Source: JBAVVD01 sp049697115
Lineage (GTDB): Bacteria; Acidobacteriota; Aminicenantia; Aminicenantales; UBA4085
DNA: 64,000 nt
Assembly (NCBI GenBank): GCA_049697115.1
Contig: JBAVVD010000007.1
Span: 27,883 to 91,882, forward strand
Direction: 5' to 3'
Within the stretch, counting starts at the first letter, position 1. Each line of letters starts with the position of its first letter. The notes below the pieces were generated by a model. That model saw only the letters and a program-made list of their open reading frames with translations, made no database searches and was not told the origin of the DNA. Of the stretch, positions 43,143 through 52,501 are shown in pieces. A program made the position numbers and the translations under genes.

Positions 43143-43227
43143 CAGAGCGGTAATCAAACAGCCTCCGCTTCAGGCCAGGCAAAAAGATGACTTCAGGCGG
43201 TCAAAGCTCCTGCCGGCGACATCCGAA

Positions 43228-45939
43228 TTATTTTTCTCTGACGATCCTCAAGCCGACATAATCCAGAGGGGGCGGAGAGTCTTTTCCGCGAGGATCGACA
43301 GGCGAGATGGCGCTCTTGCCTACGATTTTGCCCTCGCCTTTCTCATCCACGGCCCATTCGGCCACGTTCCCGCCGAGCCCGTAGATCATTTCCTCCTGTG
43401 AAGCTTCGAGCTTGTCCACGGGCAGAAGAAGAGGAGCAAACCCTTTTAAACTTTTTACCTTTTCGAGGAGCAGCGCTGCATCATCCGTGTTTAAAGAGTA
43501 GCCGGCCCACCAATCCAGCGTGTTCTCGCTTTTCCCCGCTTTTTTAGCCACCTTCTCAGCTTCTGATACTTTGGGCAAACGGTATTTTCTCCCGGTCACG
43601 TCACTCAGCCATTGGACATATTTTTTGGCCTTTTCAAAGCGGATGCCGCTCGCCGGATAATTCTCCGTCCCTTTTTCAAATTTATAGCTCTTGTCAAAAG
43701 TCGCCCATTGAGCCCGGGTGACTTCAAAGCGGCCGATTTCTAAACCTTCTGTTTTGACCGATTCGGGGATGAGGGCGCCCTTGAAATTTTCACCGTAGCG
43801 GAGGCCGACCCTGGCGATCCGTTCCATCTTTAAGGCCACGTCCAGGGGTGAGCCCTTTTTCAGGGCTTCATTCTGGTCTGTTTCCGTTTTGAAGAAGTAT
43901 TTGTCGAACCACGCGATTTCTTCTTCCATTTTGCGCTGCTGATGGGTCAATTTGCCGAGGCCATGCGGTTCGCCGGGGAAAATAATAAATTTGACCGGTG
44001 CTTTTCCGATCTGCTGGAGGGCGCGGAAATATTCCCAGCCCTGGCCGTAGGGAACGTTTGTGTCTTCGGTCCCGTGGAAAATAATGGACGGGACACTCAT
44101 TTCTTTCAGATGGAATAGAGGGGATTTTTCGATGTAGTGCTGGATTTCGTTCCACGGCGCGCCTTTGAAGTAGTAATTGTCAAAGCTGACTCCGAAGGCA
44201 CAATTTCCGTAATCGCTGGTCCAGTTGACGTCTGCGGCCCCGATTCCAGCCACCTTAAAGCGGTCTGTCCAGACGCTGAGGCCGATGCTTAAAATGCCGC
44301 CGTTGGACCAGCCCATTGTTCCGAGCTTATCCGGGTCAACCATCCCCTTTTCAATGAGCGCATCAATTCCTTTGATCATGTCCGGTATTTCGTATTCGTA
44401 ATAATGACCTTTGATGGATTCCGCGAACTTCTGGCCGTATCCTCCGGATCCGTGATAATTGGGGAGCAGGACAAACGCTCCCTTTTGAGCCAGAATATTC
44501 GGATAGGACCCCCAGGACTCGTCGAAGGCATCCATGTCGACTCCAGTCGGGCCTCCATGGATGCTGAGGATCAGAGGATAGCGTTTTCCTTCCTTATAGT
44601 CATGCGGGTAATAGAGGATTCCTTCGATTTCTTCGTCCAGGGCCCCTGTCCATTTAATGACTTCTGATTTGGCCTTGATTTTGTCCTTGAGATGGGGATT
44701 CAATTCGATGAGCGGTTTTTCTTGTCGTATGACATTTCCGTCCAGCGTCCCGAGGAACCATTGAATGGGAATGCTGGCGGTCGTGTAGCCATAGATGCAG
44801 ACATTGCCTTTCTCCTGAAGGATGAGGCCGAAAATTTGAGGATAGTGCTTGCCTTCAAGATCTTTGAATGTATATTCGGCTCCCGTCTTCCAGAAACGCC
44901 GCCATTTTGGACGGGCCCCGTTGGCCAGGGAAGCAATAAAGCCGTCTTCTCTGACCTGAAATCCAAAAGGAAAAAGGCCCCAGTCCGAGCTGAGTGGAAT
45001 CTCCTCATAGGACTTGCTTTCAAGGCTGTAGTAATAAAGAAAATCAGCGCCCGGACCATCGTGGACATAGTCACTGGTGCGGGTTACGGAAAAATAGAAA
45101 CCTTTATCTTCCTTGTCCCAGGCAAAAAAGTTTGGCTTGAAGGTCGGATCAGGAAAAAGTTCAGGTCCGGAGAGACTTTCCAGGTTGATCAGAAAAAACT
45201 TGGGTTTGATCTTTTTATCCACTTCATAGCGGACACTCTGGGTATTTCGGGTCAGCACCCATTTTTTGTCGTGAGAGAGCTCAAAATTGGAAATCTGGTC
45301 GTTGTTTGTCGTCAGGCGGGTTAATTTTTTTTCTTTCTTGTCGAACAGAAAAAGCCTCTGCGGGGGCATGTGCTCCTGGTCCTCAGCCACAAGAGAGGTA
45401 TCCTTTTTCTCTTTTTGCAGTTGTTCTCGAAGAGTTCTGTCTTCACGCGCAAGGAGGAGCAAGTGTTGATCGTCGATCCATTCGTAGCTGATCACGCCCA
45501 TTTGGATTTGAGTGATCTTCCAGGGTTCCCCGCCGCGCCTGTCCAGAAGCCACACCTGAGGTCCTGTGCTTTCTTCCTTTTCATCTTTTTCTTTCCGTGT
45601 CCTTAAGAAACTGATCAATGCGCAGGAGGGAGACCATTTCGGGCCGAATTCACTGTCATCCCCACGTGTGAGCTGCAGCGTTTCGATTTTTTCGCCCAGG
45701 GTGGTCAGATACAGATGGGAAATTCTTTTGTCTTTCTCTTTATCAGGAGCAACCTTTACCCATACGGTCAGAGTTCCATCCGGAGAGATTTCAAGATTTC
45801 TGGCTGACTCTTGGTTCAGGACATCTTCGACTTTCCATTGAGAGCCCTGGGCCGGCTTTTGCTCCTGGCCGAGAAGAGAATAAAACAAACCCAGGATTAA
45901 AATCAGACTTAAAAAAACAGGTTTAAAGCGATGCGACAT
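43228..45939 (-). CDS. Secreted S9 (prolyl oligopeptidase) peptidase with C-terminal FGE-like domain
   Basis: A 903-residue protein with a signal peptide (to about 25). A beta-propeller (about 35-420) precedes the alpha/beta-hydrolase peptidase with Ser545 (GWSNGG), Asp626 (GTEDTNVP) and His659 (GEPHGLG). After about residue 705 there is an extra FGE-sulfatase-like domain (IGRFEVTRAQWATF, YRLPKVSEAE, GLGGNVAEWA, YVGLRIVRE). That domain has no cysteines, so it cannot act as a formylglycine enzyme and is more likely a binding module. ATG 45939 follows GGAGG; the GTG one codon earlier is an alternative. Confidence 0.9.
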   Translation of the reverse strand: MSHRFKPVFLSLILILGLFYSLLGQEQKPAQGSQWKVEDVLNQESARNLEISPDGTLTVWVKVAPDKEKDKRISHLYLTTLGEKIETLQLTRGDDSEFGPKWSPSCALISFLRTRKEKDEKEESTGPQVWLLDRRGGEPWKITQIQMGVISYEWIDDQHLLLLAREDRTLREQLQKEKKDTSLVAEDQEHMPPQRLFLFDKKEKKLTRLTTNNDQISNFELSHDKKWVLTRNTQSVRYEVDKKIKPKFFLINLESLSGPELFPDPTFKPNFFAWDKEDKGFYFSVTRTSDYVHDGPGADFLYYYSLESKSYEEIPLSSDWGLFPFGFQVREDGFIASLANGARPKWRRFWKTGAEYTFKDLEGKHYPQIFGLILQEKGNVCIYGYTTASIPIQWFLGTLDGNVIRQEKPLIELNPHLKDKIKAKSEVIKWTGALDEEIEGILYYPHDYKEGKRYPLILSIHGGPTGVDMDAFDESWGSYPNILAQKGAFVLLPNYHGSGGYGQKFAESIKGHYYEYEIPDMIKGIDALIEKGMVDPDKLGTMGWSNGGILSIGLSVWTDRFKVAGIGAADVNWTSDYGNCAFGVSFDNYYFKGAPWNEIQHYIEKSPLFHLKEMSVPSIIFHGTEDTNVPYGQGWEYFRALQQIGKAPVKFIIFPGEPHGLGKLTHQQRKMEEEIAWFDKYFFKTETDQNEALKKGSPLDVALKMERIARVGLRYGENFKGALIPESVKTEGLEIGRFEVTRAQWATFDKSYKFEKGTENYPASGIRFEKAKKYVQWLSDVTGRKYRLPKVSEAEKVAKKAGKSENTLDWWAGYSLNTDDAALLLEKVKSLKGFAPLLLPVDKLEASQEEMIYGLGGNVAEWAVDEKGEGKIVGKSAISPVDPRGKDSPPPLDYVGLRIVREK

Positions 45940-46142
45940 CACATCCTCCTCAATTTTATTAATAATATAATATCTTTTGGGATGTCCCTCATTTTACTCC
46001 TTTTTGACTGAAATTGTACAGGCCCAAAGTGTGCTGATAGAACGCTGGAATTCCGCTGACGTCGTTCGTGCGTATAAAGTTGACCATTCAACGGCACCGG
46101 AAGGGGGGTTATCGAGATCATGGGCCATTCGTCGAACCGGAA

Positions 46143-46171
46143 TTTACTTCATTCCCTATAATGGCTATACT
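46143..46171 (+). promoter_or_regulatory. Candidate promoter of the tricorn-type protease gene
   Basis: TTTACT (46143-46148), 17-base spacer, TATACT (46166-46171); the -10 matches five of six consensus bases. It lies about 100 bases ahead of the GTG start, in the 325-base gap between the divergent S9 and tricorn genes. The rest of that gap shows no gene. Confidence 0.5.
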
Positions 46172-46268
46172 CTTTTTGACAGGCGGAATTCTGAGGCAGA
46201 CCGCTGGTCGATCTTTCCTCTTGTGAGAGATGCCTTTCCGTCTCAACTATCCTAATAAGGAGACGCAC

Positions 46269-49200
46269 GTGAAAAAAATTATTCTCATTATTATTGTCAC
46301 GATCCTTCTGGCGTTCATCCTCTTCGGATTTGAGGACGCCCGGCTGTTGCGCATGCCGGATATCAACAAAGATCTGATGGTCTTCGTCTATGCCGGGGAT
46401 ATTTGGTCCGTCCCCGCGGCCGGCGGTGAAGCCCGGCGCCTGACGTCCCACATGGGGATGGAGATCTTTCCGAAAATTTCTCCGGACGGAAGGTGGATCG
46501 TCTTTTCCGGGGAATACTCGGGATCCCGCCAGATTTACGTCATACCCTCTTCGGGCGGAACGCCCAGGCAACTGACCTATTACAATGATGTCGGTGAATT
46601 GCCGCCCCGCGGCGGATTCGACAATTATCCCCTGGATTGGACGCCCGACAGCAAGAAAATTCTGTTCCACGCCAACCGCACACCCTATGGCGTCAGACAG
46701 GGGAAATACTACCTGGTCAGCCTCGACGGCGGTCTGGAGGTTCCCCTCCAGATTCCCGATGCCGGGGGAGGGACTTTTTCACCCTCGGGCAAAGAGATTG
46801 TTTATACGCCCATTTCGAGGGAGTTCCGGACCTGGAAACGATATAAAGGGGGTCGGGCTCAGGACGTATGGATTTACGACCTCGTCCACGATACGGCCAA
46901 AAGGTTGACGACTTTCGAAGGATCGGACCTCCACCCCGTCTGGTTCAAGGACAAGGTCTATTTTGTCTCCGACAGGGATCTCATCCTCAATATATACAGC
47001 TATGACTTGAAAACGGAGAAGGTCCAGAAAGTCACCGACCACCGTGAATACGACGTTCTATGGCCTTCGGGCGAGGGCGGACTCATTGCCTATGAGAACG
47101 GCGGGCACATCTGGAAGTTTGACGCCGGGACGGGAAAATCGGAAAAGATCAAGATCGATATTCGCTTCGATAATCCCAATATCCTTCCGCATATTATCAC
47201 TGTCAGCGATACGATCGGCGGGGTGGAAATCTCGCCCACAGGGAAACGCGGCCTCTTTGAGGCGAGGGGCGACCTCTATACCGTTCCCGCCAAGGAGGGG
47301 ATTACTTACAATCTGACACGGACCCAGGGAGTCCGTGAGGTCAACCCATCCTGGTCTCCGGACGGACGCACCATTGCCTACTGCTCGGACCAGACGGGGG
47401 AGTATGAGATTTATCTCATGGATACGTCCAAGGACAACGAAGTCACGCAAGTGACTTTCGAGGGGACGGCCTGGAAATTCCAGCCGGTCTGGTCCCCGGA
47501 CAGCACCAAGCTCCTTTTCTCGGACAGGAACCTCCTGCTCCGGTTCGTGGACGTCAAGACCAAGAAACTCAAAATTGTGGACAAAGCGCGCCGCGCCAAT
47601 ATCTTCAACTACGACTGGTCCCCCGACTCAAAATGGATTGTCTACACCAAAGACGGGAATAATGGCCAAACGGCCGTCTGGGTCTACTCTTTGGAGAAGG
47701 ACGAGGCCAATCAGTTGACAAACGACCTTTACAATGACTTCAGTCCTGTTTTTTCAAAGTGCGGAAATTACATATTTTTCCTCTCGACCCGCGATTTCAA
47801 TCTGAATTTCTCGAGTTACGAGTTCGACTACGTCTTCAGCCAGGCCACCCGGATTTATTCCCTGGCGCTCCGCAAGTCGGCGCCGCCGCTCTTCAAGGAC
47901 AAAAATGATATGGAAGAGCCGAAAAAAGAAGAGGCGAAAACGGATAAGGCCGCTCCGGAGAAGGATAAGCCGAAAGAAGCTTCCAAGGACGAAAAAGAAA
48001 AGCCGGCGGTGGGCATTGACTTTGAGGGCGCCGACGACAGGGTGGTCGTTATCCCCCTGCCGCCGGGGAATTACGGCGGACTCTTCGCCGTCGATGGGGG
48101 ATTGCTCTTCTTTCGGAACGGAGAAGTCCACAAGTTCACTTTCGAGGATAAAAAAGACACGCTCATTATCGCGGGCATCCAGAACGGCGCTGTCTCGGCG
48201 GACGGGAAGAAACTTCTTTACCTGGCCCAGGGCGCCTACGGTATCATCGATATCGCGCCCAACCAGAAACCGGGCGATGGCAAGCTGAACCTGGATGATA
48301 TGACAATGAAGCTCGACCCGACAAAAGAATGGGTGCAGATCTATAATGATGCCTGGCGCATTTATCGGGACTGGTTCTATGTCGCCAATATGCACGGCGT
48401 GGACTGGGACAAAATGCGCGAGAAGTACGCCCGATGGCTGCCCTTTCTCAGCCACCGCGGGGATCTGGACCACATCCTCGGGGAACTTGTCGGCGAGTTG
48501 AACGTGGGCCACACTTATATCTCCTGGGGAAATTTCCCGCGCGTGCCGCGCCTGAACGGCGGGCTCCTCGGAGCCGAGCTCGAGGCGGATGAAAAAGCCG
48601 GACGGTACATCCTGAAAAAGATCTACAAAGGCGAGAATTGGAATGAAGACGTCCGCTCTCCGCTGACGGAGCAGGGCATCGATATCAAGGAAGGCGAGTA
48701 TATCCTGAGCCTTAACGGGGTCGATGTCACAACACGGGACAATCCCTATAGGTTCCTCGAGAATACAGCCGGAAAAAAGGTGTCCATTACAGTCAACAGC
48801 AAGCCCGACAAGGAGGGCAGCCGCGAGTTCTGGATCCGGCCAGTGGCCAGCGAGCAAAGGCTTTTCTACCTGGATTGGGTTCTGAGCCGCAGGGCTATGG
48901 TGGACAAACTGTCCGGCGGACGGGTGGGATATTTTCACGTCCCCGACACAGCCGTGGACGGGAACCGCGAATTTTTCAAGGGCATGTATGCGTTCTACAA
49001 TAAGGATGCCCTCATTATCGACGAGCGGTATAACGGCGGAGGTTTCACCACGTCGGTCATGATCGACATGCTGTCCCGCCAGCTCCTCAGTTACTGGGCC
49101 AGGCGAGGCATGGAGATGCTCCCCACTCCGGGTGTTGTCCACAAGGGACCGAAAGCGATGCTCATCAATCATTTCAGCTCATCGGGCGGGGATGACTTTC

Positions 49201-49544
49201 CCTATAATTTCAAGAACCGTAAGCTGGGCATAGTCATCGGGACACGGACCTGGGGCGGGCTTGTCGGCCTCTCGGGGAATGCGGGGCTCGTGGACGGAAC
49301 GGCCATTGCCGTCCCCACTATCGGAATCGTTAGCACGGACGGAGGGTGGGACGTGGAAGGTATGGGCATCTCGCCCGATATCGAGGTCTGGGACCTTCCT
49401 GACCTCGTGGCCAAGGGACGCGACCCAAGCCTGGAAAAAGCCGTCGAGGTCCTGATGGAAGAGCTCAAAAAGAATCCGCCGAAAAAAGTCGAGAAGCCCA
49501 AAGACCCGGACCGATCCAAGTGGCATGAGAAAAAAGAGAAATAA
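46269..49544 (+). CDS. Secreted tricorn-type S41 protease
   Basis: A 1091-residue protein with an N-terminal hydrophobic signal (KKIILIIIVTILLAFILFGF). It has the tricorn order: a WD/TolB-like propeller (FPKISPDGRWIVFSGEY), a second propeller (NPSWSPDGRTIAYCSD), a charged Lys/Glu/Pro linker (about 550-590), a PDZ region (GEYILSLNGVDV) and the S41 core (ERYNGGGFTT, then NHFSSSGGDDFPYNF with the nucleophile Ser, then TRTWGGLVG). It should degrade oligopeptides. GTG 46269 is preferred because AAGGAG lies 6 bases upstream; an ATG at 46230 would precede the signal with unrelated residues. Length fits the family. Confidence 0.92.
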   Translation: MKKIILIIIVTILLAFILFGFEDARLLRMPDINKDLMVFVYAGDIWSVPAAGGEARRLTSHMGMEIFPKISPDGRWIVFSGEYSGSRQIYVIPSSGGTPRQLTYYNDVGELPPRGGFDNYPLDWTPDSKKILFHANRTPYGVRQGKYYLVSLDGGLEVPLQIPDAGGGTFSPSGKEIVYTPISREFRTWKRYKGGRAQDVWIYDLVHDTAKRLTTFEGSDLHPVWFKDKVYFVSDRDLILNIYSYDLKTEKVQKVTDHREYDVLWPSGEGGLIAYENGGHIWKFDAGTGKSEKIKIDIRFDNPNILPHIITVSDTIGGVEISPTGKRGLFEARGDLYTVPAKEGITYNLTRTQGVREVNPSWSPDGRTIAYCSDQTGEYEIYLMDTSKDNEVTQVTFEGTAWKFQPVWSPDSTKLLFSDRNLLLRFVDVKTKKLKIVDKARRANIFNYDWSPDSKWIVYTKDGNNGQTAVWVYSLEKDEANQLTNDLYNDFSPVFSKCGNYIFFLSTRDFNLNFSSYEFDYVFSQATRIYSLALRKSAPPLFKDKNDMEEPKKEEAKTDKAAPEKDKPKEASKDEKEKPAVGIDFEGADDRVVVIPLPPGNYGGLFAVDGGLLFFRNGEVHKFTFEDKKDTLIIAGIQNGAVSADGKKLLYLAQGAYGIIDIAPNQKPGDGKLNLDDMTMKLDPTKEWVQIYNDAWRIYRDWFYVANMHGVDWDKMREKYARWLPFLSHRGDLDHILGELVGELNVGHTYISWGNFPRVPRLNGGLLGAELEADEKAGRYILKKIYKGENWNEDVRSPLTEQGIDIKEGEYILSLNGVDVTTRDNPYRFLENTAGKKVSITVNSKPDKEGSREFWIRPVASEQRLFYLDWVLSRRAMVDKLSGGRVGYFHVPDTAVDGNREFFKGMYAFYNKDALIIDERYNGGGFTTSVMIDMLSRQLLSYWARRGMEMLPTPGVVHKGPKAMLINHFSSSGGDDFPYNFKNRKLGIVIGTRTWGGLVGLSGNAGLVDGTAIAVPTIGIVSTDGGWDVEGMGISPDIEVWDLPDLVAKGRDPSLEKAVEVLMEELKKNPPKKVEKPKDPDRSKWHEKKEK

Positions 49545-49629
49545 GTTCGGATCGCTCGAGAGGATTAATTCTCCGCAAAATACGTGTTTCCGATTGAATC
49601 AGGGGATTATCGAAGTGTTCTGAATTCCG

Positions 49630-52281
49630 CTACAGATTCCAGCGGTAGGAGACTTTGACGAGGAAGATGTTGTCCCCCGGCGCGGTGAGCAGGTCGTTCA
49701 GGTCGCGCCTCAACTGGAAATCTCCCGGATGGGAGTAGTCGGCGCGGTTCTGTGTCCAAACGAGATAGATCAGGGAGCCGGGGAGGTATTCCCATCTGAG
49801 GACGATCGTCCCGCGCAGAGACTTGAAATTGAAGTCCGGATTCGAGAAGGAGAATGTCTTTTCAGGACCCGCAAGGTCCGGCGTGACGATATACCTTCCA
49901 TCCTCATAGGTGATGGCCGAATTGTTTTCACCATAAATGGTGTATTCATAAGATTTCGGCTGGGCGAGTTCTCTGAATCTTTCGTATTTGCCCACCGCCA
50001 GATAAGGTTGGAGATACATCTGAAGAGTCAGCTTGGGAGTGAATGTCCAGTCCAGGCGGACCTCGCTGGAAAGAACATGCTGGTCGATATGGCCGAAAAT
50101 GTACCGTCGGCCAAAGGTTTCGGTCATCAGCGAGTCTTTCACACTGGTCACCCATTGAATCTCTGATTTTTCGATGGAGTATTCCGGCCCAAAAGAAAAA
50201 CTGATGTTGCTTCGGGGTTTCCATCGGAGAAAAATCTCCCCATACCATGAGTAGCCTTCCGTCGGCCTTCTGTAGTAACTGCTGTAGGCCGAAAGAACGA
50301 TGGGCTTGCGGTTATCGCTGTTGATCCCGACGTCGACCTGGTAGCCGGCCGGAATAAGGGCCAGAGGGCCGCCCCGGGTCAGATTGTTGCTCATCGTCTT
50401 GGGATTATAGGCCACCATCGTATTGATTCCCCAGTAGTTGAGGAACGTGCCTTCAAGGGAGATCAGGAAACCATCCCAGGTTTTGTTGCCGCCGAAGTCG
50501 TAGTTCCGGAATGGACCGCCGTAAATCATGACCTCGCGGAAGAGTTTTCCCGGCTTGACCCACCGGTAGGCCAGAAGAATATGGCCGTTGATTCTGTCCG
50601 AGCTTCCAAACTGAAATCCCATGTCATTCGGATTGAAGCCGGGGGACAGGGCGCCGACAGCCATGGTAAAGATAAAACGTCCCTGCTGTTTGGCGAAATT
50701 AAGTCTCCCTCCCCAGCCCGTGAGAAAGGTGGCGTTTTCATCCACTTCGATATGTGTGGCGTCCGGCCTCTGATAATAGTGGAGCGAAGAATATTGGAGC
50801 CTTAAAATGTCCTGCTGACTTCCTTCGATCCGCGTTCCCCCCAGCCATCCGCCAATAACATAGGCTCTTTTCTTGTCCAGAAAGGTCCAGCCGTCAAAAG
50901 CCAGGCTGAAAGCATTTTTATTGAGGATATTCTCCAGGGTTTCATTTTTCAGGTCTCTGATGACTCCAGTGGCGATGACGCCGAGTCCATGCTGTCCTTT
51001 TCCGAATTCTTTCTGGGCGCGGAGAATCCCGTAATAGGAAAAAGGCTCCACCTCTTCTTCAATTCGTTCCCCGGAAGAGTCTATAGTCGCCTGTTCTCGG
51101 GCCGTCAGAGCGTTGATGAATCCGAAGTTCCATCCATCTCCCAATTTTCCGGTGAGCTTAAACGCGCCGAGAATGGTCGTCCGGTCGGGGAAATTTACAT
51201 ATCCATCGTGGGTCACGTCTCCCTGAGGCGAACGCCCGATCCGGCGGCTGTAGAAGAAGCTCGGGCTGGGCCAGTTGATATTGGCATTCATGAAAATTCC
51301 GCCGGTGCCGAATCCGTTGAAGAGGCTGGCGCCTTCGATAAAAAAAGGCCGTTTTTCCTGGTAATAGGTCTCATAGGCAGAGAGGTTGATCACCGCCGGA
51401 TCCACTTCGACCTGGCCGAAATCCGGATTGACCGTTACGTCCAGGGTCAGATTGCTTTTCAGGCTGGCTTTGAGGTCGAATCCGACATTTCCGAGAAATT
51501 TTTGACCCGTCTCAAAGGGATTGCCTTCCTCTGCCGGCCGGAACTGGGCCTGGCCCACGGAATAAGGAATGACTTCGATGTGCCGGCCAAGGCTTATTTC
51601 CTGTATTCCTTCGAGCCGCGCAAAGCGAGAGACATAGGCACTGTCCTCCTTGGGAATCCAGACAAAACCGACGCTTTCGTTTTTCCGCTTGATGACTCTT
51701 CGAAAATTAGCTCCCCAGACATACTCATTCTTTTTGGGGAAACGCAACTGGTTAAAAGGAATTCGAATTTCAATAATCCAGCCATTGTCATGAATGGCCG
51801 CCTTCCAGTCCCAGACGCCGTCCCATGTCCGATCCGACTCGATATCGTTGGACAGAGTCCAGTCGACAATTGAGCCTGAGGGATTTACCGCGAATTGATA
51901 GCCTGTGCGGTTGTCAAAATAAGGGTCCACAGCAAAGATGAACCAGTCGGAGTCGACATAATCATCCCGGCGGCCGAGAAGGCTCCTGATCAGTTTCGGT
52001 TCTGAATCATGGAGGTAAGCGGCGACATAGAGGGCTTTGTCATCATAGGCCACCCAGACCTCTGTCTTTTCCGAAGGCGGACCGCCGTCGATGGGGTCGG
52101 ACTGGACAAAGTCGCTGTATCCCTTTCCTTGCCAAATCTTTTCATCAAGAATACCGTCAATTTTTATCGGCTCATTGACGCGCAGGGCCTGGATGGTCTT
52201 TTGCTCCGGAACTTTTTGTTCTTCCGCGAACAGACAGAACGGCAGGACGAGGAGCGTGAGTGAAAGGACGGCTCTTTTCAT
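49630..52281 (-). CDS. DUF5916 protein: CBM9-like domain plus outer-membrane beta-barrel
   Basis: An 883-residue exported protein (signal peptide to about 19). Residues about 35-230 are CBM9/DOMON-like (EPIKIDGILDEKIWQ, TEVWVAYDDKALYVAAYLHD, FAVDPYFDNRTGYQFAVNP). The rest is the DUF5916 region rich in amphipathic strands (KRPFFIEGA, FFYSRRIGRSP) ending in a strand plus terminal hydrophobic residue (VSYRWNL), as for outer-membrane barrels. Function is unknown. AGGAGA precedes the ATG. A paralogue lies at 55895-58072. Confidence 0.88.
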   Translation of the reverse strand: MKRAVLSLTLLVLPFCLFAEEQKVPEQKTIQALRVNEPIKIDGILDEKIWQGKGYSDFVQSDPIDGGPPSEKTEVWVAYDDKALYVAAYLHDSEPKLIRSLLGRRDDYVDSDWFIFAVDPYFDNRTGYQFAVNPSGSIVDWTLSNDIESDRTWDGVWDWKAAIHDNGWIIEIRIPFNQLRFPKKNEYVWGANFRRVIKRKNESVGFVWIPKEDSAYVSRFARLEGIQEISLGRHIEVIPYSVGQAQFRPAEEGNPFETGQKFLGNVGFDLKASLKSNLTLDVTVNPDFGQVEVDPAVINLSAYETYYQEKRPFFIEGASLFNGFGTGGIFMNANINWPSPSFFYSRRIGRSPQGDVTHDGYVNFPDRTTILGAFKLTGKLGDGWNFGFINALTAREQATIDSSGERIEEEVEPFSYYGILRAQKEFGKGQHGLGVIATGVIRDLKNETLENILNKNAFSLAFDGWTFLDKKRAYVIGGWLGGTRIEGSQQDILRLQYSSLHYYQRPDATHIEVDENATFLTGWGGRLNFAKQQGRFIFTMAVGALSPGFNPNDMGFQFGSSDRINGHILLAYRWVKPGKLFREVMIYGGPFRNYDFGGNKTWDGFLISLEGTFLNYWGINTMVAYNPKTMSNNLTRGGPLALIPAGYQVDVGINSDNRKPIVLSAYSSYYRRPTEGYSWYGEIFLRWKPRSNISFSFGPEYSIEKSEIQWVTSVKDSLMTETFGRRYIFGHIDQHVLSSEVRLDWTFTPKLTLQMYLQPYLAVGKYERFRELAQPKSYEYTIYGENNSAITYEDGRYIVTPDLAGPEKTFSFSNPDFNFKSLRGTIVLRWEYLPGSLIYLVWTQNRADYSHPGDFQLRRDLNDLLTAPGDNIFLVKVSYRWNL

Positions 52282-52501
52282 AAACGATCTCCTTGTTGAT
52301 CATGGCATTTTTTCCGGCATGAGATTCCGCCACTTTTTCACATCTCGAAAGTCGTGCGGCGGCCGGGATTTCACAATAGGAATTAAGTCGGATTTCCAAA
52401 GGTCGAACCATTTTCCTGGACATTTCTGCGCGATTCTTCTCCGTTATCCACGTCCGGGTTCTCTTTTAGATATACGTCAGAATGAACAAAAAAGTTGCTT
52501 T

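Noticed and set aside
47754..49172. 472-codon minus-strand frame inside the tricorn-type gene
   Set aside because: Antisense shadow of a strongly supported S41 protease; no start signal or family match.
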